64,000 bases of DNA from Oenanthe sinensis (GCA_028671895.1 CM053800.1:24697886-24761885); one strand, 5' to 3'. Numbered from the stretch's first letter, positions 35,638 to 47,784 are shown. Notes: generated from the letters alone by a model not told the origin. Translations and numbers: made by a program.

Positions 35638-37938
35638 ATGTCTGGAAACAAAGATGGCAATTCTAAGATTCCTATGCTTAAAAGAAACGAGTTCACCCAC
35701 TGGAAGGTTAAGATGCTGCACCATCTGGAAGCAACAGACCCTGACTACCTTGAAAGAATTCATGAAGGACCCTATGTGCCCTTAAAGCTTGTGCCTCAAA
35801 TCAATGAAGAAGGTAAAGTAACTGAAGAACACTTCATTGGAAAACCCAAGGCTGAATGGACAAGAGAGGACAAGGAGAATGTCCTTAAGGAGGCAAAAGT
35901 CAAAAACATTCTCTTCAACAGTTTGGATTCTGTTCTTACAAACTGTGTTATATCATGCACCACTGCTAAGGAGATGTGGGCAAAACTTGAAGTGCACTGT
36001 CAAGGGACTAAAGACGTCAAGAAGAATGCAAGGTCTTTGCTAATTCAGGAGTATGAATATTTTGAAGCTAAATCTGGAGAATTTATCACTGAGATGTATG
36101 ATAGGTTTACAAAACTTCTGAATGAGATGGCTATGCTTGGTAAGGTTTATGATTCTGAAGATACAAACACCAAGTTTCTAAGAGCACTTCCTGAAGAGTG
36201 GGACAATAAAACAACAGCCATAAGGGAAGCTAGAGATTTGGATGAACTAACTCTAGAAGAATTGTATGGCAGACTCAAGACATATGATTTGGAGATGCAA
36301 CAGAGGAAGAATAAGAAGTCTGTGAAGACAAAATCTGTGGCACTCTTACTGGAGTCTGAGAAAGAACAACAGGAACAACCCACAGAAGCTAGAATCAAGG
36401 ATTCAAGGAAGAAGGGTAAAGCTGTTGTGGAGTCAGAGTCTACTGACACAGACTCTGATTCTGATGAAGAGATTGACCTAAGTCAAATGATGGCTATGTT
36501 TGCAAAAAATTTCAAAAGAATGAAATTTAACAAAAGAACTGGAAAATTTAGCAAGAGGCCATCATTCAAGAAGGAAGATGAGAAGGTTGAGAAGAGCAAG
36601 AGTACAATAATCAAACTTGACAAAGCAAAGGTCAAATGTTTCAACTGTGGAATATTGGGCCACTTTGCTAGTGAATGCAGAAAGTCAAAAAGTCAAGGAA
36701 AAGGAAAAGCACTTCTATCAACTGGAAAGGATTGGGCAGATTCAAGCTCAGAGGATGAAATTGATTATGAAAATCTAGCACTGATGGCATCCTCCTCAAG
36801 AAAATCACAATCTCCCAAAGAACCCTCATCTCCTAAAACTCAGGTATCAATCTTTACTCCTGAATCCTTAATTAATTTAGACTCTGATGGTATAGAAACT
36901 GTGCAAAGTGAGGTCAATAAAATAATGACAACATGTAGGTCTCTCACTAGTGAAAGTGAAAGGTTGAGAGAGGAAAATTTGACCTTGACTAAAAGGAATG
37001 ATCATTTAGAGTCTGAGTTAATATTAATGGAACAATACAAAAAGGATTCTGAGAAACATAGTCATAACTACACTGAAATCTTAAAGGCCTATGACTATGT
37101 TAAGAAAGAACTAGAAGAAGAGAGACTCAAGTTTAGAGTCTGGACAGACTCTGGTAGAAAAGTTCAAGAAATTCTCAATAATCAAAATGTGTGTCAAACT
37201 GCTGGTCTAGGCTATGACAAGAGTCAAGACAAAAGACCTATTGTTGAGAATGATAACAGTGAAGAAACTAGCCAAGTTAATAAGACTAAAGACAAAAGTA
37301 CATTTGTTCCTGTTAAGTTTGTGACACCTAAAGAAAAATCTGAAACCACAAACTCATCTGTCATTAGTCCCCCTGTTGTTAACAAAAAGACAGATGAAAC
37401 AGGAGCAAATAACTCTAAGAAAAATATTAATATAGGGTACTTGTCTAAGTCAAAATTAAAAGAAAGGCTAGAGAACTTATCAGAGTCTACCAAAACTAGG
37501 AGAAATAGGAATGGTAAGGAAGGAATTAATAAGGCAAACAATTACCAAAAGGATCATAATGCTCCTAGAAAGAAGTGTTATAGATGTGGCAACCACAACC
37601 ATTTGGCTATAGATTGTAAAGCAAAGATTGAGAAGAAATCAGAGTCTAATCCTTCACAGACTCTGAAAAGTCACTACATACCACAGAAACCATGTTATCA
37701 CTGTGGTAGCATATTTCATTCTATCTATATGTGTAAGGACTATCATGACTTGTATTACAATTTTTATGAGCTAAAATCTTCTATTGATAAAAGTTGGTAT
37801 GACACTGTCAAGACTCCACCAGAGTCTAAGGCAACAAAAGAGACAGGTAAATCAAAGGTGAAAATTGTAAAGCCTGCTTCTCCTAAAGTTAGTAGAAAAG
37901 GATCCAAAACTGTTTGGGTCCTCAAAACATCTAACTAG
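35638..37938 (+). CDS. gag: Copia Gag of B, 766 aa, intact
   Basis: Starts MSGNKDGNSKIPMLKRNEF 37 nt after the LTR. The N-terminal half is the copia capsid-type domain (UBN2-like: HWKVKMLHHLEATDPDY, later YDRFTKLLNEMAMLGK, LPEEWDNKTTAIREARDLD). Three CCHC-type knuckles: CFNCGILGHFASEC at residue 334, CYRCGNHNHLAIDC at 647 and CYHCGSIFHSIYMC at 686. Between them lie Ser/Glu/Asp-rich linkers containing motif-encoded S-E-S and T-D-S-D, and a coiled coil (about 430-510). It ends ...VWVLKTSN. At 766 aa it is long for a copia Gag, as in SIRE. Gag would form the particle and package RNA. No lesion is seen. Confidence 0.93.
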   Translation: MSGNKDGNSKIPMLKRNEFTHWKVKMLHHLEATDPDYLERIHEGPYVPLKLVPQINEEGKVTEEHFIGKPKAEWTREDKENVLKEAKVKNILFNSLDSVLTNCVISCTTAKEMWAKLEVHCQGTKDVKKNARSLLIQEYEYFEAKSGEFITEMYDRFTKLLNEMAMLGKVYDSEDTNTKFLRALPEEWDNKTTAIREARDLDELTLEELYGRLKTYDLEMQQRKNKKSVKTKSVALLLESEKEQQEQPTEARIKDSRKKGKAVVESESTDTDSDSDEEIDLSQMMAMFAKNFKRMKFNKRTGKFSKRPSFKKEDEKVEKSKSTIIKLDKAKVKCFNCGILGHFASECRKSKSQGKGKALLSTGKDWADSSSEDEIDYENLALMASSSRKSQSPKEPSSPKTQVSIFTPESLINLDSDGIETVQSEVNKIMTTCRSLTSESERLREENLTLTKRNDHLESELILMEQYKKDSEKHSHNYTEILKAYDYVKKELEEERLKFRVWTDSGRKVQEILNNQNVCQTAGLGYDKSQDKRPIVENDNSEETSQVNKTKDKSTFVPVKFVTPKEKSETTNSSVISPPVVNKKTDETGANNSKKNINIGYLSKSKLKERLENLSESTKTRRNRNGKEGINKANNYQKDHNAPRKKCYRCGNHNHLAIDCKAKIEKKSESNPSQTLKSHYIPQKPCYHCGSIFHSIYMCKDYHDLYYNFYELKSSIDKSWYDTVKTPPESKATKETGKSKVKIVKPASPKVSRKGSKTVWVLKTSN

Positions 37939-37955
37939 TTGCTTTATGTATGCAG
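37936..37955 (+). promoter_or_regulatory. gag stop / splice-acceptor-like CAG at gag-pol junction, B
   Basis: gag TAG (37936-37938), then TTGCTTTATGTATGCAG|GGAA with the AG at 37954-37955, 17 nt past the stop. Pol runs on from ATG-CAG-GGA in the -1 frame. The pol frame is closed by TAA at 37932, so only a codon or so overlaps gag. Confidence 0.5.
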
Positions 37956-40900
37956 GGAACCAGGGTAAAGAATGTAACCCTAATCCTGGACAGTGGATGC
38001 TCAGGACACATGACTGGAAAGAAATCCCTACTTACAGACTTTGTGGAAATGGCTGGCCCAGAAGTATCCTTTGGAGATGGCAACAAAGGACAAACACTGG
38101 GATATGGCAAGATTGTACTTGGGAATGTCATCATTGAACAAGTAGCTCTAGTTGATGGCTTAAGGCATAATTTAATAAGCATAAGTCAACTTGGAGATAA
38201 AGGTTACCATACTGGCTTTGACAACAAAGAGTGTCTTGTGACTCACAAAGAAACAGGCATTGTGGTTTTCAAAGGACTTAGGCATGGTAACATTTATGAA
38301 GCCAGCTTGGAGGATTGCATACACAGTGAAATCACATGTCTATATAGCAAGGCCTCAACAGAAGAAAGCTGGAAATGGCACAAGAAACTGTCACACATCA
38401 ACTTCAAAACACTCAATAAGTTGGTTAAACAGAATCTTGTAAGAGGATTACCACAGGTTGATTTTGTGCAAGATGGACTTTGTGAAGCATGTCAACTTGG
38501 GAAGCAAAGAAAATCATCCTTCAAGAGCAAGACAATTAACACCATTTCTGAACCCTTTTATTTATTGCATCTTGATTTATTTGGTCCAGTAAATGTTATG
38601 TCAATTAACAAAAGGAAATACACTCTTGTTATTGTAGATGATTTTACAAGATTCACATGGGTTTTCTTTCTACATTCAAAGGATGAAGCTCCACAACACA
38701 TAAAAGACCATATCACCTTTCTGGAAAGGAAATCAACAAAAACAGTTAAAATTCTAAGGAGTGACAATGGTACTGAATTCAAGAATTCAATCATGGAGGA
38801 CTACTGTGCATCAAAGGGAATTACTCAACAATTTTCTGCACCAGGAACTCCTCAACAAAATGGAGTTGTGGAGAGAAAGAATAGAACACTCATAGAAGCT
38901 GCCAGAACAATGCTGGCAGAATCTAAGCTACCAGTCTATTTTTGGGCAGAGGCAGTCAATACAGCATGTTTCACTCAAAATTGCACCTTAATAAACATGC
39001 ATGGAAAGACTCCCTATGAAATGATAAAGAACAAGAAGCCAAGTGTGAAACACTTTCACATATTTGGATGCAAGTGTTATGTACTGAAAGTACATCCTGA
39101 AAATCTAAGCAAATTTGAAGCCAAGGCAGATGAGTCAATTTTTCTTGGATATGCATCAAACACAAAAGCATTCAGAGTGTTTAATCTCAGAACCAAAATT
39201 GTTATGGAATCTATTCATGTTGCATTTGATGATAAAAAGTTTACAGGATTGCAGGATGAGTCAGAGTCTACTACACTGGAATTTGAAAATCTAAAAAGTT
39301 CTGAGATAAATGAAGAAGAAGAGGATGAAGACCCTCAAACAACTCCTGAACCAACACAGGAATCTGCACACTCTGAGGGAGAGTCAGAAAATTCAACTCC
39401 AAATAATTCAGAGTCTAACAGGTCAGGGTCTACCCAGACAGAGTCTAGACAGACAGAGTCTAGACAGACAGAGTCTAACTCATCAGGGTCTGGATCAAGC
39501 AACTCTGAAACCTTGTCAGAGTCAAACAATTTAGGGGGAGCCTCTTCATTTGAATTTCACTCAAATACAGAAGATGCAAATGACTTAGGGGGAGCTTCAA
39601 GTTCAAGAACCAATCTTCCACCAGCTAGAAAATGGACAAGGGATCACACTCCTGACTTAATAATTGGTGACCCTGAGAGTGGTGTACAAACAAGAACAAC
39701 CACTCAAAATGAATGTCTTTATAGCTGTTTTCTCTCAAAGAATGAACCAAGAAAATTGAGGAAGCCTTGCAAGACCCTGATTGGATTATTGCAATGCAAG
39801 AAGAATTGAATGAATTTGAGAGAAATAAAGTGTGGAAACTAGTACCAAGACCTAGAAATAGATCTGTTGTTGGTGCAAAATGGGTTTACAGAAACAAACT
39901 TGATGAGAATGGAACTGTAGTAAGAAACAAAGCAAGGCTAGTTGCAAAAGGATACTCACAGGAGGAAGGAATTGACTATGATGAAACTTTTGCACCAGTA
40001 GCAAGATTGGAAGCTATCAGAATGTTTCTTGCCTTTGCAGCTCATTCAAAATTCAAGGTGTATCAGATGGATGTGAAAAGTGCCTTCTTAAATGGAGAAT
40101 TGGATGAAGAAGTCTATGTGGAGCAACCACCAGGATTTGTTGATCCAAAGTTTCCTGATCATGTTTACAGGTTAGACAAGGCACTATATGGATTGAAGCA
40201 AGCACCTAGAGCATGGTATGAAACTCTTTCAAAATTTCTTCTGGAAAATGATTTCACAAGAGGTACCATTGACAAAACTCTCTTTATTAGAAAATGTAAA
40301 GGTGATATTTTGCTTGTCCAAATTTATGTTGATGATATTATATTTGGATCTACTAATGATAAACTCTGTGAAAAGTTTAGTCAACTAATGTAGTCAAATT
40401 ATGAAATGAGGATGATGGGAGAATTAAACTTCTTTTTGGGGCTTCATGTCAAACAGAATGATGATGGAATTTTCATCAATCAAACAAAGTATGTAAGAGA
40501 ACTGTTGAAGAAGTTTGATATGCAAGAGTCTGCAACTACTAAAACTCCCATGTCAACTGCCACAAAGCTAGACTCTGACCCAAAGGGTAAGAAAGTTAAC
40601 AACACTAGCTATAGAGGTATGATTGGCTCATTGTTATATTTAACTGCTAGTAGACCAGACATAATGTTTGCAACTTGTCTATGTGCTAGATTTCAAGCTG
40701 ACCCTAGAGAATCACATTTAATAGCTGTGAAAAGAATTTTTAGATATCTCAAGGGGGCACAAACTCTTGGACTTTGGTATCCTAGAGAGTCAGATTTTTC
40801 ACTAATTGGTTATTCAGATTCTGACTATGCAGGATGCAAAGTAGACAGGAAAAGCACAACAGGACAATGCCAGTTTCTTGGCAACAGATTAATTTCTTGG

Positions 40901-41266
40901 TTTAGCAAGAAACAACAAACAGTATCCACCTCAACAGCTGAGGCTGAATACATTGCAGCTGGAAGTTGCTGTGCTCAAATTCTGTGGATGAGAAATCAAT
41001 TACTTGATTATGGACTAACATTATCAAATATTCCTATGTATTGTGATAATACTAGTGCTATTAAAATTACAGAGAATCCAGTCCAACACTCCAGAACAAA
41101 GCACATTGATGTCAGGTATCACTTCATTAGAGAACATGTTGAAAATGGCACTGTGACACTTCACTATGTTCCAACTGACAGACAGATTGCAGACATTTTG
41201 ACAAAACCACTTGATGAATCTACCTTTCTCAGACTGGTAGGTGAATTAGGTATGTTAAATATGTAA
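37950..41266 (+). pseudogene. pol: Copia Pol of B (PR-INT-RT-RNase H), two lesions
   Basis: Open 37950-39809 (protease LILDSGCSGHMTG; INT zinc finger HKKLSHINFKTLN with CEACQLGKQRK; INT core LLHLDLFGPVN, ILRSDNGTEFKN, PQQNGVVERKNRTLIEAART; FGCKCYVLKV and IFLGYA; Ser/Glu hinge with T-E-S repeats). A one-base loss in an A-run near 39750 shifts the frame. RT continues in the ORF 39767-40393 (DPDWIIAMQEELNEFERNKV, QIYVDDIIFGSTN). A TAG at 40391 replaces the Gln codon kept in A. RNase H follows at 40406-41266 (GYSDSDYAGCKVDRKSTTG, STAEAEYIAAGSCC, CDNTSAIKI). All catalytic motifs are present, so this copy is only just disabled. Confidence 0.95.
39533..39594 (+). other. Two PPT-like tracts in the pol hinge of B
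   Basis: AGGGGGAG at 39533-39540 and 39587-39594, each preceded by TT and read as L-G-G-A-S. Nearly the same as the 3' PPT at 46767-46778. Confidence 0.5.
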
Positions 41267-41809
41267 GTGATCAAAATTACAAGAAGCAAGGTATGTACTT
41301 TAATTATAGTCTCTGGCTTAACACACTATGATTAATTAAAAGTGCAAAATTTTGTTTGGTACTTTACCTTGACATAGTCCAGTTCTTAGACTCTGACGAG
41401 TCTGTAGACTCTGAGAGCCTGTCGACTCGGAGAGTCTGTAGACTCTGAGAAAAATATCGCCTAGACTCTGAATCGGTCAATATTCACGCCTGCAGACTCT
41501 GATTGCTTTTAAACGGTTCAATTGACTTGAAATAGGCGGTAACAGTTATCTTTTGACTGGAAATAGACTGTAGACTCGTGTGTATTGTATGCAATTCAAA
41601 CAAAATAGAAAATTTTTCATACAATTTACTCACTTGTTTATTGCAATTATTTTCTAAGGCAAAAATATTCACACAGCTTTTTGCGAACCCTAGTTAATTT
41701 CTTCAAGTTTTTCCATCACTTTCAACATCAACAACTTCAATGGCTGCCATTTCTACTGTTCTGAGGGGACCCAAGGCGATTTCTTTTTACTTTTGGGGAC
41801 TTTGATTTC
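41267..41809 (+). other. pol-ORF3 spacer of B, motif-rich
   Basis: No long ORF. About five AGACTCTG words and further variants sit within 41380-41580. An ATG at 41740 (MAAISTVLRGPK...) may be the original ORF3 start, since element A begins similarly (MASSKKIS) and aligns across a later frame change; it now ends at a TGA after 22 codons. Confidence 0.65.
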
Positions 41810-44800
41810 ATGACTACAAATCATGTTGCTGCTCTTGGAGATAAGAAAGGAGTAGATGCTGACTACTTCCCAATGATGGATTTCATGGAGCACTCTGAGC
41901 TCAGTTACATTCTCAAGGCATCACCAGTGATTCACATGGATGCTGTGTCAAAGGCTTGGAGTTCTGCACAGGTTGTTGATCCTTCTCAGGATCAACCAGG
42001 TAAAATCATGTTTACCTTTGGCTCCACTACATTTGATGTAACTGCCGATGTACTTAATGCTGTGTTTAAATTGCCTGTAAGAACACCTTTTGATGAAACT
42101 GTTTCTGATGATGACATTAAAAGCATGTTTAAGGCAATAGGTTATTCTGCTAGCTTAGATAACATGAGTAAAATAACTAGGCCTTACTTAAGGAAAGAAT
42201 GGTCCTTTTTCTTTGATCAAATTGCTAAGTGCTTCACTGGTAAATGTAGTGGTTTTGATGCTATTACTGCTATAACTTATCAAATTGGTCACAGTCTCCT
42301 GTTTGACAAAGTGATCAACATTGGTGATATGTTGCTCACTCAAATGGGAGCAAAATTAAATAATGTGCAAGAGGGGAGGAAGAAAGTCTACTATCATAGA
42401 TTTCTTATGATTCTCCTCAACCATTTCATTCCTGATATGTCAACCAAGTTGGCAGATGATTGCTGTGTGCAGGCATACAAACAGCAAAGGAGGATATTCT
42501 CTGACATCAAGAGAATTGATGACAAGAAGAAAAGTCTACCTGCCATGCACTATCCACAGGTAATGCAGGTAAAACTCTCAACCTACAAACCTTCTATCTA
42601 CAATGCCTCATTTTTTGGTGGTGAAATGGTGCAGGAACAAGTAATGGAGAGTCCCCCTGCACCTACCCAAGTCACCCAATCCCCTTCAATTCCCCAATCT
42701 TCCAAACCAAAATCCAAAAAGAAACCAACCTTTGGTGTCTCTCAACAGGCACCAGTTGTAAAGAGGAGAAAATTGATTCAAACTAGGCTGATAGATGAGC
42801 ACAGTGATGAAGAGCTCAACCCTCTAGAGAAACAAGTTGTTGAAGGTCTTTCTTTGTTAAAAGAAGGTCATGATACACTTGATTCTAACCTTCAAGCCAA
42901 GTCTGTAGTCTCTGAAAAGGCTACAGACTCTGAAAAGCCTAGGAATGCACCTCAGGATTCTCTAATTGAGTCTCCTGACAAATCCTTTGATCAGAAGTAC
43001 AGAAGATTGAGGAAGGCTTATTCTGCACACAAACACAAGTCTCTTATTATTACTAACCCTGTTTTGCAGGAAACAGATGCTCCCAAGGCTCCTGCAGAGC
43101 CAGACTCTGAAAGCAAGAAAACTCATGAACCAGAGTCTAATGTTGAGTCAGAGTCTAGGCTGCCTTTAGACTCTGATCATGAAACATTTTGGGAAGGAAT
43201 GCCATTGGATGCAGCCTCAAGTCTAATTGATGAGATCATTATTCCAAGTGATGAGGTACTGCTATTCCTATATCCTTTGGTGGAATCAGTTGAAGATCCA
43301 GGGCAATATCAGACTAAATCTCAAGTCTTGGATTTTCTTACAACCTATGAAGCCCTAAGGAAGAGAATGGAACATGAGCTACAAATGTCTGCACAGGATG
43401 TGGTCAAAAATCTATACAGCTACCTATTCAACTCTTCATTACAAGTACAAGCAGATGGGCTCATAGAAGGCAAGACAAATGAAGTTCTCAAAGCACTAGG
43501 TGTGCCAGACTCTGAACAGCAAATTACAAAGAAGCCTAAAAAGCTTAAGGTCCACAAAAGGAGAGCATCAGAGTTTGTTGCTGAGTTGGAAACTGAGATT
43601 GAGCAACCAATTTTTAACTATGAAGCAATTTGGGATAATGGAGTTACCTACAGGACAACCATTCAATGGATCTCTCAAATTCAACCTCTGTCAAGACAGG
43701 TGGCTGACTATCTTGTCTATAATATAGGTACAATTGCCAACAAATACATCTATCCAACCTACCAAAGTAGACTGGATCAATTCAAGGGCACTTATTTTCA
43801 AAAAGTAAGAAGGGAACTGTAGGACCTCTTCAATCTCACAGATGCCCAGGCAATCAATGCAATCCATCTCAGGGCCTTTCATCACAAGTTGGATGCATTT
43901 ATTATTGAAGAACAACAGGAGGTTGCAGGTAGTGCAAGGCAGTTGGAGGATGGGACTAGTGCACCAGTGGTGACTAGTGATAAAGATGCTCAGTCTGCCT
44001 CACCCACACAAGAACCACCTAGTCAGAGGTTGGGTGATAGTGGGGCAGGGGAGTATGCTGTTAGGCCCTCCTTGACAACTCACCAAACAGCTGATGAGAA
44101 CCCCAGTGATATGGGAGGACAGACTCTGATGGATGCTCATGAAGAAATTTCCCAATCTATTCTGTCAGAGTCTATCCACCTTGAGGGGGAGTCTCATGCA
44201 CAAACAGTCCAAGATGGCAACACTCAGACTCTGGCTTCTAATGAAGTCATACTGAAGCTGTTAGAGTCTAGAGTAGACCCTGAGACTCGAATACTGGAGC
44301 CAACAGACTCTGAAAAGAGAGAAGATGCTTGTAAGGGTTCAGGATCTGTTGATGCTCACCCCTTGGTGGAAACCCCTAGCCTTCAGACATTTGAAGGGGT
44401 TCCCCTCCATCAAGGTGGTTCAGGTATTGAAGCACAACTCTTATCTCTCAACCCCTCTTCTGTAGGATTATTGAGTGCACCCTCCACATTGAGTGATAAA
44501 ATATCTGAGAGGCTGGCACTGGACCAGGCAAAAGGAGAGGTAGAAAAGGCTGTAGAGAGCCTGAGTGAGTTTGAGAAAGTGGGTGCCCAACCCCACTGTG
44601 AGCATGAGAGATTAGGGTATCCTGAACCTAGCTTTACTTATTGGGATCAAGATTTTCCACAAAGTTGGTCCAATGAGTTGAAGCAGGGGATGGATGAAAA
44701 TTCACACTGTTTGATTGTGCAGATTGGAAAGAAGGAGGAGACTCTTGCTGCTCAGAAATCATTTACTCAGAGACCACAACTACATTTGGTGGATTCTCTA

Positions 44801-46653
44801 GCAAGGAGAGCAGATAGAGTCATGGAGGCTATGGTGGAAAACCCTGTCATTTTACCTGAGGCTGCGAATTTGAAGTCAGAAGAACCTCTGTTAATCATGC
44901 CTCTAAGGGCTAGACTTCCAGAGTCTACAGTCTCTGATAACTCTCAGGAGGAGTCAGGGTCTATAGTCCCGTTTGCAGTTCCGGAGTCTACACCACCAGA
45001 GTCTACCCCTCCAATTACAAAGATTGAGCCTGTTGCTGAGGAGTGCTCTTCTGAAGATGATGATCCAGTTCCGCCCTCCTTTGTATATTTTGATCAGGTG
45101 TTTCCCCAATCTTGGGAGTCTGCACAGCAAAGGGGAATAACAGATAAAGATTCTTTTGCTTGCATTTTGGCAATTCATCAATCTGAGAGGCTTCCAGCTT
45201 TTCAGAAAAAATCTTTTCAACAGGAACATGGTTACTATCCTGGTGAAGAAGATCAAGTCTTAGATGGAGCTGTTAAAGCGAAGCTGCCTGATGTTGCTGC
45301 TCAATTATCCAGTGTGGTCCATGATATTTCTCATATTAAAACAAAGCTCACTGGTGTTGATAATACCACTTCTCTTCTCAATACAAGATTTGACAGAATT
45401 CACTCCCTTCAATTATCCAAAGAGGTCGCTTTTAAAGATGCTCTGGCTGCTATCACTACCACTCAAGCCTCTCTTCAAACTACAGTTTCTGCTTTGACCA
45501 CTAAGGTTGATTCAGTTATTGCAGCCCAGGCAAATATCTCCACAGTTCTTGAGCAGATCCTTTTGGCTGTCACCAGTAATGATGATGTCAAAAAGGGGGA
45601 GAAGGAGACGCAAGGTGAATCCTCCAGGAGACATAAGGATGAGGGATGCAAGGATCAATCAAGGGGAGTTAAAAGGAGGAGAGATGGTGATGATGATGGA
45701 GATAGTTCTCATGGTCCTAAGGGTCCTGATGGTGTGCAACAAAAACAATCTGGAGTAGCAAGAACTCAAACACACCAGTCAGGGACTGGACATGGGAAAT
45801 CAGGGTCTAAATCAGACTCTGATAGCAAAGGAAGAAATCAGACTCTGATGACACTCAAGAACCTTCTTACTGGAAATGCAGTCAATCAAATCTGCAACTT
45901 AGAGCTAAAAACAAGACAGGACTTGGAGGATTTGAAGAATCAGATATTGACAGAACATCTACCTTAACCAGGGATCCTCAATCCTTGACAGATAGGCAGT
46001 TTGAGAAGATCACCCAGAAGCATTTAAACAAAGTGGTGTCTGCTCAAATTGTTTATAATATTTTTGAAAGAAAGGTACAAGGAGGTCAGGGAGAAACAGA
46101 AAAGGTGAAAAATGAGATGCTAGTTTACTTCCTAGAAGGTGGAAGTGTAAGGTGGATTAGTCAGTCAAATTTTATCTTTTTCAAACAAGCTGAGGAGCTA
46201 CAGTATATTAGATTCCTACTGCAAATTGCTTATGAAGTGAACAAAAGCAAAGAGGCTATCACTCACAAATGGTTTCAAGAAATTGACAGGAAGCTGACTC
46301 TGCACAGACAGGCAAATCGACAAATGAGCAAATTCTCTTTGAAATATGTTGATGCTGAGGGAAATGATCAAGTCATGCCATTAGAAGAAAAACAAATCAA
46401 GTTTCAAGAAGGTGTTGGTCATTACTTTGGGTTTCAGCCTATGAATGGGAAAGTCAGTGTTCTAATGTTGAAGGGCTTAAAAACTCAAGAAAGCAATGCA
46501 AATGACCTAAGAGCAGCTTACTGTCAAATAAAATGTTCAAATGAAGAAATGAAGAAACTGAAGAAATTTGTTGGTGAAGCTTTGGCAATTGTGGAGGAAA
46601 ATATGTCAAAGTCTTTTTTGAAGAATAATCCAGCTTTTGAGAAGATTAAATAA
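41810..46653 (+). pseudogene. ORF3 ('env-like position' protein) of B, lightly broken
   Basis: Open pieces 41810-43822 (670 aa), then a TAG at 43820, 43889-45967 in the same frame, then a frame change into 45985-46653. The N-terminal domain (about residues 15-220: LRKEWSFFFDQIAKCFTGKC, HRFLMILLNHFIPDM) matches A and resembles the 'putative plant transposon protein' domain common in plant genomes (from memory). The middle is disordered, Ser/Glu/Asp-rich and motif-bearing. A roughly 45-residue block with FPQSW occurs twice (44626 and 45070). A coiled coil (about 45280-45590) and a KRRRDGDDDGD basic/acidic tail follow; the last piece is mixed alpha-helical. No signal peptide or transmembrane helix is visible. 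Function unknown. Confidence 0.8.
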
Positions 46654-46766
46654 GAAGTAATTCTTTTTCCCTTATAATTCTTTTATACTGTTCTAGATTA
46701 ATAGTTTTATTCTTTAGTTTTGACATCATCAAACCTTGATTTATGCTTACATTTTATAAAGCATAA

Positions 46767-46778
46767 ATAGGGGGAGAT
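46767..46778 (+). other. 3' polypurine tract of B
   Basis: AATAGGGGGAGAT directly before the 3' LTR (TGTTAGG at 46779). Confidence 0.9.
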
Positions 46779-47523
46779 TGTTAGGAATATATCCATTTGA
46801 TGATGTACAAAATACTATAACAGGGTCTAGATTAGTTTATCTGTAATAAGTCTTTCTAGTCTCTGAAATATATAATCAGAGTCTAGATAGTCAACATTCA
46901 TGTTATTTGTACTTAGAAGAATTTCTGTAGAAAGAGAAACCAGAGTCTACATGAAGATCAGAGTCTGGAAGGTGGTCAGAGTCTATAGATCATCAGAGTC
47001 TGTGAACTATCAGAGTCTACATCTAATCAGAGTCTGGAGATCATCAGAGTCTGGAGATTTCAGAGTCTATACAGAAGATCAGAGGAATGGAAAGTCTTCG
47101 AAGATCAAGATAATTTAAATTACAGATATGCTATGGGAAAGAAAGAGAATTCTACAAGGAAACTGTCAACTAATAATTAGGAATTATATTCCTATTGTAA
47201 TTTATCTTTCTGTTATTAGTTGATAGGAAGCTCTCTATATAAACTCTATGTAACCTAATTGTAAAAGTGTGGGAAAATAATTGTCTTAGTAATATTTTTG
47301 TGAGAGCATAGAGATAGAGAGAGTTGCTGTGATAAACACAGAGAAGCTGCTAGGGTTTGTGTACATCCTAGGAGAGTTTTGTATTCACAAATCAATAATA
47401 CAAAACAGTTCTTATTCATATCTTCGTGTTTGAGTTTGTTATTAATTTGATTTTAAATCGTGCAGAAAAGACACACAAGTATTCAACCCCCCCCCCCCTT
47501 CTACTTGTGCAACTGGGAAAACA
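46779..47523 (+). mobile_element. 3' LTR of copia B (745 bp)
   Basis: Same borders as the 5' LTR. TATATAAA at 47236-47243; C-run of 12 at 47487-47498. Nine exact CAGAGTCT words: one variant word in the 5' LTR is intact here. Confidence 0.97.
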
Positions 47524-47528
47524 CCACA
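47524..47528. repeat. Target-site duplication CCACA, right copy (copia B)
   Basis: Matches 34847-34851. Confidence 0.95.
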
Positions 47529-47784
47529 TAATTCCGGAAGTGGATCCATTACCTGATGTTGAAATCTTACAAAAGATTGTTGTTATTCTAGAAACTAATC
47601 AAATATCTGGTGTTGAGATCTTAAAAGAGAATTGAGGCATTCCAGAACTTGAATTCAATTTCCTTCCAAACAAATTATCATCTTTCCAAATTGGACCTAT
47701 CAAAAAGCTCTATGCTTAGGGAACTTAAATTAATTTCCGTTCCAGATATGGATAGGGTTCTTCAAGGGACTGGAGAAAAGTTTG

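Larger units (their letters stand above)
34852..47523 (+). mobile_element. SIRE/Maximus-like Ty1/copia element B, near complete
   Basis: 12,672 bp: LTR 749 bp, PBS, gag, pol, spacer, ORF3, PPT, LTR 745 bp, CCACA target duplications. The LTRs differ by about seven substitutions plus a C-run length change, so the insertion is recent. Few lesions: one frameshift and one TAG in pol, one TAG and one frame change in ORF3. Motif CAGAGTCT occurs about 33 times inside and 17 times in the LTRs. Confidence 0.97.

Noticed and set aside
41810..46653. Calling ORF3 a viral envelope gene
   Set aside because: No signal peptide, transmembrane helix or fusion motif is visible; position alone is not enough.
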